64,000 bases of DNA. Origin: Leisingera caerulea DSM 24564 (GTDB taxonomy: Bacteria; Pseudomonadota; Alphaproteobacteria; Rhodobacterales; Rhodobacteraceae). The stretch covers positions 1 to 64,000 of the forward strand of contig NZ_AXBI01000011.1 in NCBI RefSeq assembly GCF_000473325.1. Reading direction: 5' to 3'. Both the position numbers and the translations under genes were made by a program. The notes beneath the pieces were generated by a model. It did no database searches, was not told the DNA's origin, and saw only the letters and a program-made list of their open reading frames with translations. This document shows, piece by piece, positions 35,657-45,161 of the stretch (positions are counted from its first letter, which is position 1; each line of letters opens with the position of its first letter).

Positions 35657-36487
35657 ATGACACTCAAGTCCCTGGCGGTTGCGCTGTTTTCGGCAGAAGA
35701 CGCGCAGCGGCTCATGCCCTTTGCCGCGGACACGGCCAGCCGCAGCGGCGCCCATCTGACCGGCGTGATGCCTGTCGAAGCGCAGGTGCCCTTTGCCGGG
35801 ACCGAGGGCGGACTGGTCAGCTATGGCGCGGCCTATGTGCCGGAATGGCAGCAGGAGGAGGCAGAGGCCGCGGCCAAAACCTTTGAGGCGGCTGCGGCGG
35901 GGCGCGATTTCCCGTATGATCTGAGGCAGCAGCCGCTGGGCAGCCAAAGCGCCGAGGATTTCCTGCTGGACAACGTGGCTGCCGCAGATCTGGTGATCGC
36001 GGGGCAATGCCCGCCGGAGGGCGCCAGATACAGCCAGCGCCAGCTGCAGGAGCAGCTGATCCGCCGCTCGGGCCGCCCGGTGCTGATCGTTCCCGAAGGC
36101 TGGGACCCGGCGCCTGTCGGCGCGCATATCCTGATCGGCTGGAGCAACACCCGCGAGGCCAGGCGCGCCGCCCATGACGCCCGTGCCCTGGCGCAGCCGG
36201 GCGCCACCCTGTCCATCCTTCACATCGGCGACGGCAGCGACGGGCTGGCCTGCCGCGAGGACATGGCGGCCGCCTTTGACCGGCACGGCCACCCGGTGAC
36301 GCTGATCAACCGCGAACGCACCGCCCAGGACACCGGGACCATGCTGCTGAAGGTGGCGGTGGAATGCGGCGCCGACATGCTGGCCGCCGGTGCCTTCGGG
36401 CATTCCTGGGCCTATGATTTCGTGATCGGCGCCGCCACCCGCGAGCTGCTGGCGCATGCGAAACTGCCGGTCCTGTTCTCCAGGTAA
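35657..36487 (+). CDS. Tandem-domain universal stress protein
   Basis: 276 residues with two Usp folds. The second ends AGAFGHSWAYDFVIGAAT, a G-x2-G-x9-G loop; the first is degenerate. CAAGGAG precedes ATG 35657. It follows the cytochrome by 28 bases and precedes the beta-CASP hydrolase by 24, so it is probably part of the sulfite dehydrogenase transcript. It is similar in plan to the Usps at 27030 and 60431, suggesting paralogues. Confidence 0.9.
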   Translation: MTLKSLAVALFSAEDAQRLMPFAADTASRSGAHLTGVMPVEAQVPFAGTEGGLVSYGAAYVPEWQQEEAEAAAKTFEAAAAGRDFPYDLRQQPLGSQSAEDFLLDNVAAADLVIAGQCPPEGARYSQRQLQEQLIRRSGRPVLIVPEGWDPAPVGAHILIGWSNTREARRAAHDARALAQPGATLSILHIGDGSDGLACREDMAAAFDRHGHPVTLINRERTAQDTGTMLLKVAVECGADMLAAGAFGHSWAYDFVIGAATRELLAHAKLPVLFSR

Positions 36488-36511
36488 GCCCCGGCAAATC
36501 AGGAGATCGCC

Positions 36512-37894
36512 ATGCCGCCGCCAAGCAGTCCCAGGCTGCGTTTCCTAGGGGCCACCGGTACGGTCACCGGCTCCCGCTACCTGATTGAGGCCGGACAGCA
36601 GCGGGTGCTGGTCGATTGCGGGCTGTACCAGGGGTACAAGCAGCTGAGGCGGCGCAACCGCAAGCCGTTCCCGGTGCGCCCCGGTTCGATCACCGCCATT
36701 CTGCTGACCCATGCCCATCTGGATCATTCCGGCTATTTGCCGGCGCTGATCCGGTCGGGCTGCCGGGCGCCGGTCTATTGCACACCGCCCACCCGCGACC
36801 TGTGCGGGCTGCTGCTGCGCGACAGCGGCCGCCTGCAGGAGGAGGAGGCCCAGCATGCCCGGCGCAAGGGCTACTCCCGGCACAAGCGCCCGAACCCGCT
36901 GTACACTGAACAGGACGCCCGCGCCGCCCTGCGCCGGTTCAAGACGCATCCCTTCGGGGTGCCGCTGGATCTTGGCGGCGGCCTGAGCGCCGAGTTCATC
37001 CGCGCGGGCCATTTGCTGGGCGCCGCGCAGATCCGGATCACCGTCGGCGGCAGGACGGTGCATTTCAGCGGCGACCTGGGCCAGGACCGCGACCCGCTGA
37101 TGCCGCCGCCGGAACCCTTTGCCGGGGCCGATGTGCTGGTCTGCGAGTCGACCTACGGCGACCGCCTGCACCCGGCCGTGGCCCCCGAGGATGAGCTGGC
37201 GGGCATCCTGGCCCCGTTCCTGAAGCAAAAAGGCATTGTGCTGATCCCCGCCTTTGCGGTCGGGCGCGCCCAGGGCATCACCTACCACCTGTCGCGGCTG
37301 ATGGCGGCGGGCCGCATTCCGCGGGTTCCGGTGTACCTCGACAGCCCGATGGCGTCGGATGCCACCGATATCTATATCCGCCACTGCGCCGAGCACCGCA
37401 TCCCCTGGCAGGACTGCGCCGCCGTCTTCCAGCTGCCGGCCCGGACCAATTCGGTGGCCGAGTCCAGAGAGCTGAACACGCTGGAAGGACCGATGGTTAT
37501 CCTGTCGGCCAGCGGCATGATCACCGGCGGGCGCATTTTGCATCACGTGGTGAACTTCGGCGGCAGCCTGCGCACCATGATCGTGCTGTCGGGCTATCAG
37601 GCGGGCGGCACCCGCGGCGCCTCGCTGGCGGCGGGAGAGCGGCGGCTGCGCATCTTCGGCAAGGACCACGTGATCCGCGCAAGGGTTGCGCAGCTGGAAA
37701 CATTATCAGGCCACGCCGATGCCGATGAGCTGCTCCGGTGGATGGCAGCCGGCCCTGCGCCTGAGATGACTTACCTCACGCACGGCGAACCGGAAGCTGC
37801 CGAGATGCTGCGGCGGCGGCTTTGGCATGAATTGGGCCGCCCGTCCCGGGTGCCCGAGCATTTGGAATCCATCCGTATTGATACCCCGTCATGA
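36512..37894 (+). CDS. Beta-CASP metallo-beta-lactamase RNA/DNA hydrolase
   Basis: 460 residues. The metallo-beta-lactamase zinc motif THAHLDH is at 66-72, with later His/Asp ligands in RAGHLLGAAQI and HFSGDLG. The beta-CASP insertion follows (AFAVGRAQGITYHLSRL, VYLDSPMA), and LSGHADADELLRWM contains the C-terminal His. Members cut RNA 3' ends (CPSF73/Ysh1-like); a role in stress RNA turnover is an inference. There is no C-terminal KH domain. GGAGA lies upstream of ATG 36512. Confidence 0.9.
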   Translation: MPPPSSPRLRFLGATGTVTGSRYLIEAGQQRVLVDCGLYQGYKQLRRRNRKPFPVRPGSITAILLTHAHLDHSGYLPALIRSGCRAPVYCTPPTRDLCGLLLRDSGRLQEEEAQHARRKGYSRHKRPNPLYTEQDARAALRRFKTHPFGVPLDLGGGLSAEFIRAGHLLGAAQIRITVGGRTVHFSGDLGQDRDPLMPPPEPFAGADVLVCESTYGDRLHPAVAPEDELAGILAPFLKQKGIVLIPAFAVGRAQGITYHLSRLMAAGRIPRVPVYLDSPMASDATDIYIRHCAEHRIPWQDCAAVFQLPARTNSVAESRELNTLEGPMVILSASGMITGGRILHHVVNFGGSLRTMIVLSGYQAGGTRGASLAAGERRLRIFGKDHVIRARVAQLETLSGHADADELLRWMAAGPAPEMTYLTHGEPEAAEMLRRRLWHELGRPSRVPEHLESIRIDTPS

Positions 37895-37978
37895 CCCGGG
37901 CGCGCGCCGGATGCCGCCAGTTGGCACGCGTCAGTCAATGGCCATGAGATGCTGTGACAGGGCCTGCGCCCCTGGGCC

Positions 37979-38752
37979 TTATGCCAGGTTCGCCAGCTCA
38001 CGTGCTGCCTTCTGCAAGCATGGCAGAAAATCCGTCAGGTCCTGCAGGCTGCGACGCTGCACCGGTGCGTGGACCGAAAGCGTTGCAAGCAGCCGGCCGC
38101 GGGCGTCCCGCACGGGGACGGCGACGGCGACCATGCCGTCAATGAACTCTTCGTCGTCGGTGGAATAGCCGCGGCCGGCAATTGCGCCCAACTCCGCGGT
38201 GATCGCGTCCGGATCGGTGCAGGTCTTACCGGTCACCGCTTCCAACGGGCGGGCGCGCAGAACGGCCTCCAGCGTGCTGGGCTTGAGGGTGGAAAGGTAC
38301 ATCTTGCCGCTGGCGGTGCAGTGGAAGGGCACCTGGGTGCCGATCGGCAGCTGAATGCGCAGCGGCCACTTGGTTTCCACCCGGTCCAGATAGGTCATCC
38401 CCTCGCGGTCGGGGGTGGCAAGGTTGCAGGTCTCGCCCAGCTCTTCGGCGACACTTTTGAGGATGCTGAGGCGGCCGGTGCGCAGGTGTTCGGACGACAC
38501 GGTGTTGAGCGCCAGCTGGCGCAGGCGGGGGCCGGGGCCGTAGGCCCGCCCGTCCAGATCGCGCTGCAGGAAGCCTTCCGCCTCAGCCGTCTGCATCAGC
38601 CTGTGAACGGTCGGCTTGGGCAGGCCCATCGCCTCGATCATCTCAGCCGGTTTCACCGCAACGCCGCGGCAGGCGACCTCCTCCAGCAGCACCAGAAGGC
38701 GCAGGTTGGTGGGGATCTGCCCCTCATTCTTGTCCAGCGTACCCGCTGCCAT
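37979..38752 (-). CDS. IclR-family transcriptional regulator
   Basis: 257 residues. An N-terminal winged helix (LRLLVLLEEVACRGVAVKPAEMIEAMGLPKPTVHRLMQ, read in parts) is followed by the IclR effector domain with GMTYLDRVETKWPL, PFHCTASGKMYLSTL and the C-terminal GRGYSTDDEEFIDGMVAVAVPV signature. It is co-oriented with and 13 bases from the TRAP large subunit, so it probably controls the TRAP/GMC unit in response to the transported substrate. Confidence 0.92.
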   Translation of the reverse strand: MAAGTLDKNEGQIPTNLRLLVLLEEVACRGVAVKPAEMIEAMGLPKPTVHRLMQTAEAEGFLQRDLDGRAYGPGPRLRQLALNTVSSEHLRTGRLSILKSVAEELGETCNLATPDREGMTYLDRVETKWPLRIQLPIGTQVPFHCTASGKMYLSTLKPSTLEAVLRARPLEAVTGKTCTDPDAITAELGAIAGRGYSTDDEEFIDGMVAVAVPVRDARGRLLATLSVHAPVQRRSLQDLTDFLPCLQKAARELANLA

Positions 38753-38765
38753 CGCCGCCTCACCG

Positions 38766-40124
38766 CTATTTATCGGGCAGCAGCACCAGGGCGAATTCGG
38801 GAACCAGAGAGACCAGGACCCAAACGCCGATCAGCGCTGCAAGGTAAGGGACCGTATAGCGAAGCAGCCGGAAATACGGAACACCGGTCACACCCGATGC
38901 GACATAGAGGTTCAGCCCGTAGGGCGGGGTGATGAAGCCGATGGAGGCGCCGACCAGGAAAATCACCGAGAAATGGATCGGGTCGACCCCCGCGGAGGCG
39001 GCGATGGGGGCCAGGATCGGCGCCAGGATGATGGTGACCGGCAGGCTTTCCAAGACCATGCCGGAGAAGAAAACGATCACCATCGAGGTGAACAGCACCG
39101 CGTGGTAGCCGCCCATCGAGGTGACAAACCCCCCGATCACCTGCTGAGCACCCAAGAGCGACAGGATTTGCTGCATGACCACGGAGATCGCAATCAGCGG
39201 CGCCAGGATTCCGGTGATCTGGGCCGAGCGCACCACGATCCCCGGGATTTGCGGGATGGTGAACCCTTCGACCACCAGCATTTCGGCATAGGATTTTTCT
39301 TCCCATGTCTTGCCGCTGCGGGCGCCGGTGATTTTGGTGACCACCCAGGACAGGACACCCGCGATAACGCAGAAACCGACAGTCACGCCCGCCGCCTCGG
39401 TGGGGGAGAACTTGCCGGTGTAGATGCCCCACAGCACCAGCCCGATGGCAAAGAAGCCCAGCCAGGCGCCGAAGGCGGTTTTCAGGACCCGGTTCAGCTG
39501 CAGCGGGATCAGGAAGCCCCAGCCGTTCTTGCGGCAGATGACCCAGCAGGCCAGCTGCATGCCGATGACCATCATCGCGCCGGGCAGGATGCCGGCCACG
39601 AACAGATCCGAGATCGGCAGGTTCATCAGGAAGCCGTAGACAATAAAGATGATCGAGGGCGGAATGATGATGCCGACGGTGCCGCCCGCCGCGGCGGTGG
39701 CGGCCGAGAACCGCTCGTCATAGCCGCCTTTGACCATTTCGGGGTGCAGCATTGAGCCGATGGTGGCTGTTGTCGCCGAGTTCGAGCCCGAAATCGCGGC
39801 AAACAGCCCGCAGGCGCCCAGCGAGGCCATCGCCAGCCCGCCCCGCATCCAGCCGAGGCAGGCATAGGCAAAATCCGAAAGGCGCCGGGCAATGCCGGAC
39901 TGGTTGATCAGGTCGCCGGTCAGGATGAACAGTGGCATCGCCAACAGGGCAAAGCCCTTGTTGAACACGTTGAGAAGCTCGGCGCCCATGTTGTCGAGCG
40001 TCAGCCCCAGCACAAAGGAGCAGCCGATCACCCAATAGCCGATCACCAAAAGCACCGGCACCCCCAGCATGAACAGGAAGGTGACCCCAATCGAGATCAG
40101 CGTGACCCAGGTTCCCGTATCCAT
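38766..40124 (-). CDS. TRAP transporter large permease (DctM family)
   Basis: 452 residues from ATG 40124 (GGAGG upstream); a longer upstream frame is not used. About 12 membrane helices, with typical DctM motifs: PLFILTGDLINQSGIA, MASLGACGLFAAISGSNSATTATIG (substrate/sodium loop) and the C-terminal TPPYGLNLYVASG. It couples sodium to solute uptake with DctQ and DctP. The start overlaps the dctQ stop (TAATG). A loop insertion of about 30 residues near 270-300 is longer than in DctM proper. Confidence 0.93.
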   Translation of the reverse strand: MDTGTWVTLISIGVTFLFMLGVPVLLVIGYWVIGCSFVLGLTLDNMGAELLNVFNKGFALLAMPLFILTGDLINQSGIARRLSDFAYACLGWMRGGLAMASLGACGLFAAISGSNSATTATIGSMLHPEMVKGGYDERFSAATAAAGGTVGIIIPPSIIFIVYGFLMNLPISDLFVAGILPGAMMVIGMQLACWVICRKNGWGFLIPLQLNRVLKTAFGAWLGFFAIGLVLWGIYTGKFSPTEAAGVTVGFCVIAGVLSWVVTKITGARSGKTWEEKSYAEMLVVEGFTIPQIPGIVVRSAQITGILAPLIAISVVMQQILSLLGAQQVIGGFVTSMGGYHAVLFTSMVIVFFSGMVLESLPVTIILAPILAPIAASAGVDPIHFSVIFLVGASIGFITPPYGLNLYVASGVTGVPYFRLLRYTVPYLAALIGVWVLVSLVPEFALVLLPDK

Positions 40125-40792
40125 TACACATCCCCTCCGATCACGGCCTGTTTGATCAGCGGCGCGCCGCTGCGGTAGTTGCGGATGTCGTCGCCCAGGT
40201 TTTCGAACACCCGGGCGATCATCAGGACAAAGGACATCGGCGCGGTGATCAGGAACCACCATTGCAGCACGCTGTCGGTGCCCAGCACGATCTGGAAATT
40301 CGACGCCGACAGCGCGGTCAGCCGGGTGGTGGTGACAAAGACGATGACGGCAAAGCCGAACCACAGCACCGCGTCCAGTGCAAGGCAGCCCATTTGCGCC
40401 CAGCGGGGCATGATGGTGCGGAATTCGGAAAAGCTGAGGTGTGTCCGCAGCCGCACGTTAAAGGCGGCGCCGAACCAGGCCATGATCATGAACAGCAGGG
40501 GCGGGATGGTCGTGGACCAGGGCTGCTGGTTCTTGAACACGAAGCGGTCGATCACTCCCCAGAAGATGATGAAGGCAATCGCCAGGTAGCTCCACACCAT
40601 GATGGAGCGCTCCAAGTGCCGGTCCAAAAGCGGCACCAGGCGGTAGACCAGCATCACCAGCAGGCCGCCAAGCGCGGCGGCAACGGTGCCCAGCACCCAG
40701 GCGGCATTGCTTTCCAAGGCATTGCGGATCTCCCAGCTGTCCTGGGACGCGAAGGCGCTGATGATGGCGCCGATGTCCGACCAAAGCTGCAT
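40124..40792 (-). CDS. TRAP transporter small permease (DctQ family)
   Basis: 222 residues with four membrane helices (about 33-53, 66-86, 97-115, 140-160, possibly a fifth re-entrant) and the SIMVWSYLAIAFIIFWGVIDRF and RTHLSFSEF segments of DctQ. It is slightly longer than the usual 160-200. It pairs with the large permease, whose start overlaps its stop. Confidence 0.87.
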   Translation of the reverse strand: MQLWSDIGAIISAFASQDSWEIRNALESNAAWVLGTVAAALGGLLVMLVYRLVPLLDRHLERSIMVWSYLAIAFIIFWGVIDRFVFKNQQPWSTTIPPLLFMIMAWFGAAFNVRLRTHLSFSEFRTIMPRWAQMGCLALDAVLWFGFAVIVFVTTTRLTALSASNFQIVLGTDSVLQWWFLITAPMSFVLMIARVFENLGDDIRNYRSGAPLIKQAVIGGDV

Positions 40793-40897
40793 CTGTTCCT
40801 CCCCTCATTGCCGCTGTGACCCCGCCGGATCAGCCCGGGCAAACAAGGCCGGCGCGTGCCTCTGGCGCCGGCCCTCTGCTCGCGGTTCAGGCCTGTA

Positions 40898-42130
40898 TCA
40901 GCCCTTCCACCAGCGGCGCGGCTCCACGTTTTCGGGCTTCATGTCCTTTTCGACTTCGCGCGCGATGGTGTAGATCTCCTGATAGGTGTCGATGCCGCCG
41001 GCCCATTTGTTCAGGCGGTCGCGCCACTGTTCCCACAGCTGCGGCTGGAACTCGGGTGAGCACATTTCCTCGGCCATGCGGATTTCGCTGTCCGGCAGGA
41101 AAGCCGGGCGCACGCCGTTCTCCACAAAAATCGTGCCGGGCAGCTGCGGGTCGCTGAAACCAACGGTCTTGACCAGTGCCGCCTCGTTTGCGGCCTGCAC
41201 ATGGGCCTGCGCCCAGTAGGCGCTCTCCATCACTGCGTCCTGCAGGTAGCCTTCGAGGCCGTCAAAGACCTTGGCCGACATTGAGGTGTGCTCGGTTCCG
41301 CAGAAGAACTTGAGGTCGACCGACTGCGAGACCACCGGCGCCATGTTGGCATAGGCCACGGCGGAGGCCCAGGTTTCGGCGCCGTCGATCAGGCCCTGTT
41401 TCAGCCCGTCGAGGGTCTCTTCCCAGGCCACCGGCACCGGGTTCAGGTTCAGTGCCTTCATGGCGATCCGGCCCAGCTGGGTGCCGGTCACCCGGTTCTT
41501 GGTGCCGAACAGCTGTTCCAGTTTGGTGATGGTCGGCTGGTCCTTGTATTTCAGGCCCAGCTGGATGCCGCGCAGCTCGCAGTGGCTGAACAGGAACTTC
41601 AGCCCGTGGCGCTTCTCCAGCGGGTCGCGCAGGATTTCCTGGCTCTTGGGGTGATAGAGGAAATGGTACTGCGAGGCGCGGCCCGGGAACATGAAGGCAT
41701 AATCCAGCACGTTCAGGTAAGGCGCGCCGCCAGCCGAATTCTGGGTCGATGCGGCGTAAATGTCGACGATGCCCTGCTGGGTTTTCTCCACACAGCTCAG
41801 CTGGCCGCAGATCTGATTGTCGCCGATGAATTCAATGCGGATTTCGCCGTCGGTGCGGGCCTCCAGGTCACGGGCGAATTCCAGCGCCCCTGCCCGTTCG
41901 ATCAGCAAGTTGCGCGCGTTAAAGCCCGAGGCGCCGAACTTCAGCGTGTGCTTGGCGGGCTTGGCATAGCGCTTTTCATATGTCGATTCCGCCGCCGAGG
42001 CGAGATTCGCCAGGCTCATCGCGCCGCCAAAGCCGCCGGCGGCCAGCAGTGTCGAGCTCATCCCGTAAGTCCCTGCCACACGGAACAGATCCCGCCGCGA
42101 GATGCGGCTCAATTTGTTGGTCAGCCCCAT
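40898..42130 (-). CDS. TRAP transporter solute-binding protein (DctP family)
   Basis: 410 residues from ATG 42130, with GGAGG eight bases before. The Tat-like signal SRRDLFRVAG shows export of a folded protein. The DctP fold follows: LKFGASGFNARN, YAASTQNSAGGAPYLNVLDYAFMFPG, RVTGTQLGRIAMKALNLNPVPVAWEETLDGLKQGLIDG (read in parts) and an Arg expected to bind the carboxylate. Ligand unknown, probably a carboxylate or hydroxyl compound handled by the divergent GMC oxidoreductase. It is longer than most DctP proteins (330-350). Confidence 0.9.
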   Translation of the reverse strand: MGLTNKLSRISRRDLFRVAGTYGMSSTLLAAGGFGGAMSLANLASAAESTYEKRYAKPAKHTLKFGASGFNARNLLIERAGALEFARDLEARTDGEIRIEFIGDNQICGQLSCVEKTQQGIVDIYAASTQNSAGGAPYLNVLDYAFMFPGRASQYHFLYHPKSQEILRDPLEKRHGLKFLFSHCELRGIQLGLKYKDQPTITKLEQLFGTKNRVTGTQLGRIAMKALNLNPVPVAWEETLDGLKQGLIDGAETWASAVAYANMAPVVSQSVDLKFFCGTEHTSMSAKVFDGLEGYLQDAVMESAYWAQAHVQAANEAALVKTVGFSDPQLPGTIFVENGVRPAFLPDSEIRMAEEMCSPEFQPQLWEQWRDRLNKWAGGIDTYQEIYTIAREVEKDMKPENVEPRRWWKG

Positions 42131-42240
42131 AATTTTCCTCCCTAACATCAATTATTGAGACGTTTAGTATCAAAAAACGCTAGATCAATTTGCACATCCT
42201 GTATAGAAGTTTTTTCATCGAGGGATCGGGAGGGACGGTT
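42131..42240. promoter_or_regulatory. AT-rich divergent promoter region of TRAP and GMC genes
   Basis: 110 bp between the TRAP receptor (minus) and the GMC gene (plus), clearly more AT-rich than its surroundings. It contains AAAAAAC and TATAGA-type elements (TATAGA near 42201) and a degenerate dyad around TTGAGACGTTTAGTATCAA. No consensus IclR operator can be stated. GGGAGGG before 42241 is the GMC ribosome-binding site. Confidence 0.45.
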
Positions 42241-43830
42241 TTGGAGGCGGATTTCATTGTCATCGGCGCAGGGTCGTCCGGCTGTGTTGTCGCAAACCGG
42301 CTGAGTGCGGATCCGCGCAGCAAGGTGGTTCTGCTGGAGGCCGGCGGGCGGGACATAAATCCCTGGATTCATATTCCGGTCGGCTACTTCAAAACCATGC
42401 ACAACCCGTCCGTTGACTGGTGTTACAAGACCGAACCGGATCCGGGTCTCAATGGCCGTTCGATCGACTGGCCGCGGGGCAAGGTTCTGGGCGGGTCATC
42501 CTCGCTGAACGGGCTTCTTTATGTGCGCGGCCAGAAAGAGGACTATGACCGCTGGCGCCAGATGGGCAACGAAGGCTGGGGCTGGGAGGATGTGCTGCCA
42601 TTGTTCAAGCGCTCCGAGGATCAGGAGCGCGGCGCTGATGAATATCACGGCACCGGCGGGCCGCTGGCGGTCTCCAACATGCGCATTCAGCGCCCGATCT
42701 GCGATGCTTGGGTCGCCGCGGCGCAGGAGGCCGGATACCCATTCAACCCGGATTACAATGGCGCCAGGCAGGAGGGCGTCGGCTATTTTCAGCTGACCAC
42801 CCGCAACGGCCGCCGCTGCAGCGCGGCGGTGGCGTTTCTGAAACCGGCGCGGAGCCGGGCCAACCTGCAGATCATCACCCATGCCCTGGTGGAAAAGATC
42901 AACCTGGACGGGCGCCAGGCGACGGGCGTCACCTATCTGGACCAGGCAGGCCGGCGGCAGACCATTACAGCGCGCAAGGAAGTCATCCTGTCTGCTGGTG
43001 CGATCAACTCGCCGCAGACCCTGATGCTGTCGGGAATCGGACCAGCAGCGCAGCTGAAGGCCAATGGAATTGAACCTCTGGTCGATTTGCCGGGCGTTGG
43101 CCAGGGGCTGCAAGACCATCTGCAGGCGCGGCTGGTTTACAAGTGCAACGAGCCGACGCTGAACGACGAGGTGCGCAGCCTGTTCAATCAGATGCGGATC
43201 GCATTGAAATACGCGCTGTTCCGGGCCGGGCCGATGACCATGGCCGCGAGCCTTGCAACCGGCTTCATGAAAACCCGGCCTGATGTGGCCACACCTGATA
43301 TTCAGTTCCATGTTCAGCCCTGGTCGGCGGACAGCCCCGGCGAGGGGGTCCATCCGTTCTCGGCCTTCACCATGTCGGTCTGCCAGCTGCGCCCCGAAAG
43401 CCGCGGCGAGATCCGGCTGAACGGGCCGGACCCGGAGAGCTATCCGAAAATCATACCCAATTACCTGTCGGCGGAGACCGATTGCCGGACTATTGTGGAT
43501 GGTGTGAACATCGCCCGGCGGATTGCCCGCCACAGCCCGTTGTCCTCCAAGATTGCGGAAGAGTTCCGGCCCCATTCCAGCCTGGAGATGGAAGACTATG
43601 ACGGCACGCTGGACTGGGCGCGCAGCAATTCCGTTTCGATCTACCACCCGACGGGAACCTGCAGGATGGGCCAGGGCCCGGACGCAGTGGTGGACGCCGG
43701 TTTGCGGGTGCATGGGGTCCGGGGGCTGCGGGTGGCCGATTGCTCAATCATGCCGGAAATCGTCTCCGGCAATACCAATGCGCCTGCGATCATGATCGGG
43801 GAAAAAGCCAGCGATCTGATCACCCAATAG
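42241..43830 (+). CDS. GMC-family FAD oxidoreductase (choline dehydrogenase-like)
   Basis: 529 residues from TTG 42241, chosen because GGGAGGG lies six or seven bases upstream and the FAD motif starts at once. Residues 9-14 are GAGSSG (dinucleotide-binding), with [13 protein letters not shown] behind. GMC signature regions [15 protein letters not shown] and [22 protein letters not shown] are present. The active-site His is in [10 protein letters not shown], and the C-terminus has [17 protein letters not shown]. It oxidises an alcohol to aldehyde or acid; BetA-like length but substrate unknown. It is divergent from the TRAP genes, so the transported compound is the likely substrate. Confidence 0.92.
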   Translation: MEADFIVIGAGSSGCVVANRLSADPRSKVVLLEAGGRDINPWIHIPVGYFKTMHNPSVDWCYKTEPDPGLNGRSIDWPRGKVLGGSSSLNGLLYVRGQKEDYDRWRQMGNEGWGWEDVLPLFKRSEDQERGADEYHGTGGPLAVSNMRIQRPICDAWVAAAQEAGYPFNPDYNGARQEGVGYFQLTTRNGRRCSAAVAFLKPARSRANLQIITHALVEKINLDGRQATGVTYLDQAGRRQTITARKEVILSAGAINSPQTLMLSGIGPAAQLKANGIEPLVDLPGVGQGLQDHLQARLVYKCNEPTLNDEVRSLFNQMRIALKYALFRAGPMTMAASLATGFMKTRPDVATPDIQFHVQPWSADSPGEGVHPFSAFTMSVCQLRPESRGEIRLNGPDPESYPKIIPNYLSAETDCRTIVDGVNIARRIARHSPLSSKIAEEFRPHSSLEMEDYDGTLDWARSNSVSIYHPTGTCRMGQGPDAVVDAGLRVHGVRGLRVADCSIMPEIVSGNTNAPAIMIGEKASDLITQ

Positions 43831-43952
43831 CTGTTTCACTCTGCCCCGGAGCTATGCCTGGCCGTTCAGACCGCTACCGGTCAGTCCTGCCGCGTGTTCA
43901 AGAAGGCTTCATCTGCAATTTTCATTTAGCCCTCTGTTCTGCCGGTACGCGA

Positions 43953-45161
43953 TCATGGCTTTCCGACGCTGCGCCCGCTCAGGACCGGGCGGCGGACCGG
44001 GCCGGACAGGGCGGGCAGGAAACCCGCGACGAAGGCCAGCCATCCCGCACACCAAAGCAGCGCTGCGGCAGTTATCAGGGTTTCGGCATGCGCAGGAAAA
44101 AGGGGAACCGCCAACCGGACCCACGCCGTGAGCCAGACCAGAACAACCCCGGCCTTGAATCCGGAACCGGCCCGCATTGTCCCGTCCGGGGCGTGGCAGG
44201 CGGCCCGCCCGGCAATGGCCATGATCAGCCCCGGCATGGCCCCGATGGTAATCGCGTGGACAGCCGCTGCCATTGGGTAGCCGGAAAAGCCAAGCCCGGC
44301 GGCCCCGATGGCCAGCGCGCCAAGCGGCAGCCAGAGAAAAGCCATGTGCTGCGCTGCCAGCAGCGGATTGCGAAGCGTCGCGCAGGTGCGCCAGCCCTTC
44401 ATGGTCCAGAGCATTGTCACCGCTGACGCAATCAATGCTGCATGGGCCGCGCCGGAAAAGCCGGCCAGTGTCAGGACCACCACCAGTGCCAGCAGCCCCT
44501 GCGGCAAGAAGCACAGCCGCGTCCAGCCCTGCACCGGCGGGCCTGAATAGCCCTGCTGCGCCAGCCAGTTGCGCGTAAATGCAGGGACCGCTCGCGCGCC
44601 GGCGCTGAACATCAGCAGGATCAGGCCGGTCAGGATAATCCGGGCAAGCGCAAGGCAGCCCCATATATCGCCGGCGGCCGCTCCGGTCAGGAAAACGGCT
44701 TCGCCGGCGCCCAGGGCTGGAACTGCCGCGGCCAGCCCCAGCTTGCGATAGGCCTTGGCTGCGGCAATCTGCCGGCAAAGGAAGACGGAGAGGCCAAGGA
44801 AGAAAGCCGCATTGAGCAATAGCGGCACCGCAAACGGCAGCGCTTCGAAACCGGCAGTTGCGATCCGTGCCAGGACCCAGGCCAGCGTCAATGCCTTCAA
44901 ACCTGTGCCGCGCAATGGCGGCTGCGCGGTCCAGCCGGGCAACGCCGTCAGAAGATAGCCGCCGATTGCCGCGGCGGTGAAGCCAAAGATCAGCTCATGG
45001 ACATGCCACAAAACGGCAGTCGGAAAAGCCGGGGCAGGCAAGCCCAGTCGGACGCCCAATGGCCACCAAGCCACAGTCAGCAGTGCGCACAGGAACGCAG
45101 ACAGGAAAAGCGGGCGGTGCGGCGCGTCCCAGAACGCGCTGAAATCCCGCCCCGAAATCAA
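43953..45161 (-). CDS. nnrS: NnrS-family haem-copper membrane protein
   Basis: 402 residues from TTG 45161, whose TTGA overlaps the ubiV stop. Twelve predicted membrane helices; His residues in VLWHVHELIFGFTAAAIGGYLLTALPGWT (read in parts) and in AVHAITIGAMPGLIMAI are the conserved metal/haem positions of NnrS. NnrS lowers nitric oxide toxicity and is usually NO/Fnr-Dnr controlled. It is the last gene of ubiT-ubiU-ubiV-nnrS. The start has only a weak ribosome-binding site, consistent with coupling. Confidence 0.85.
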   Translation of the reverse strand: MISGRDFSAFWDAPHRPLFLSAFLCALLTVAWWPLGVRLGLPAPAFPTAVLWHVHELIFGFTAAAIGGYLLTALPGWTAQPPLRGTGLKALTLAWVLARIATAGFEALPFAVPLLLNAAFFLGLSVFLCRQIAAAKAYRKLGLAAAVPALGAGEAVFLTGAAAGDIWGCLALARIILTGLILLMFSAGARAVPAFTRNWLAQQGYSGPPVQGWTRLCFLPQGLLALVVVLTLAGFSGAAHAALIASAVTMLWTMKGWRTCATLRNPLLAAQHMAFLWLPLGALAIGAAGLGFSGYPMAAAVHAITIGAMPGLIMAIAGRAACHAPDGTMRAGSGFKAGVVLVWLTAWVRLAVPLFPAHAETLITAAALLWCAGWLAFVAGFLPALSGPVRRPVLSGRSVGKP

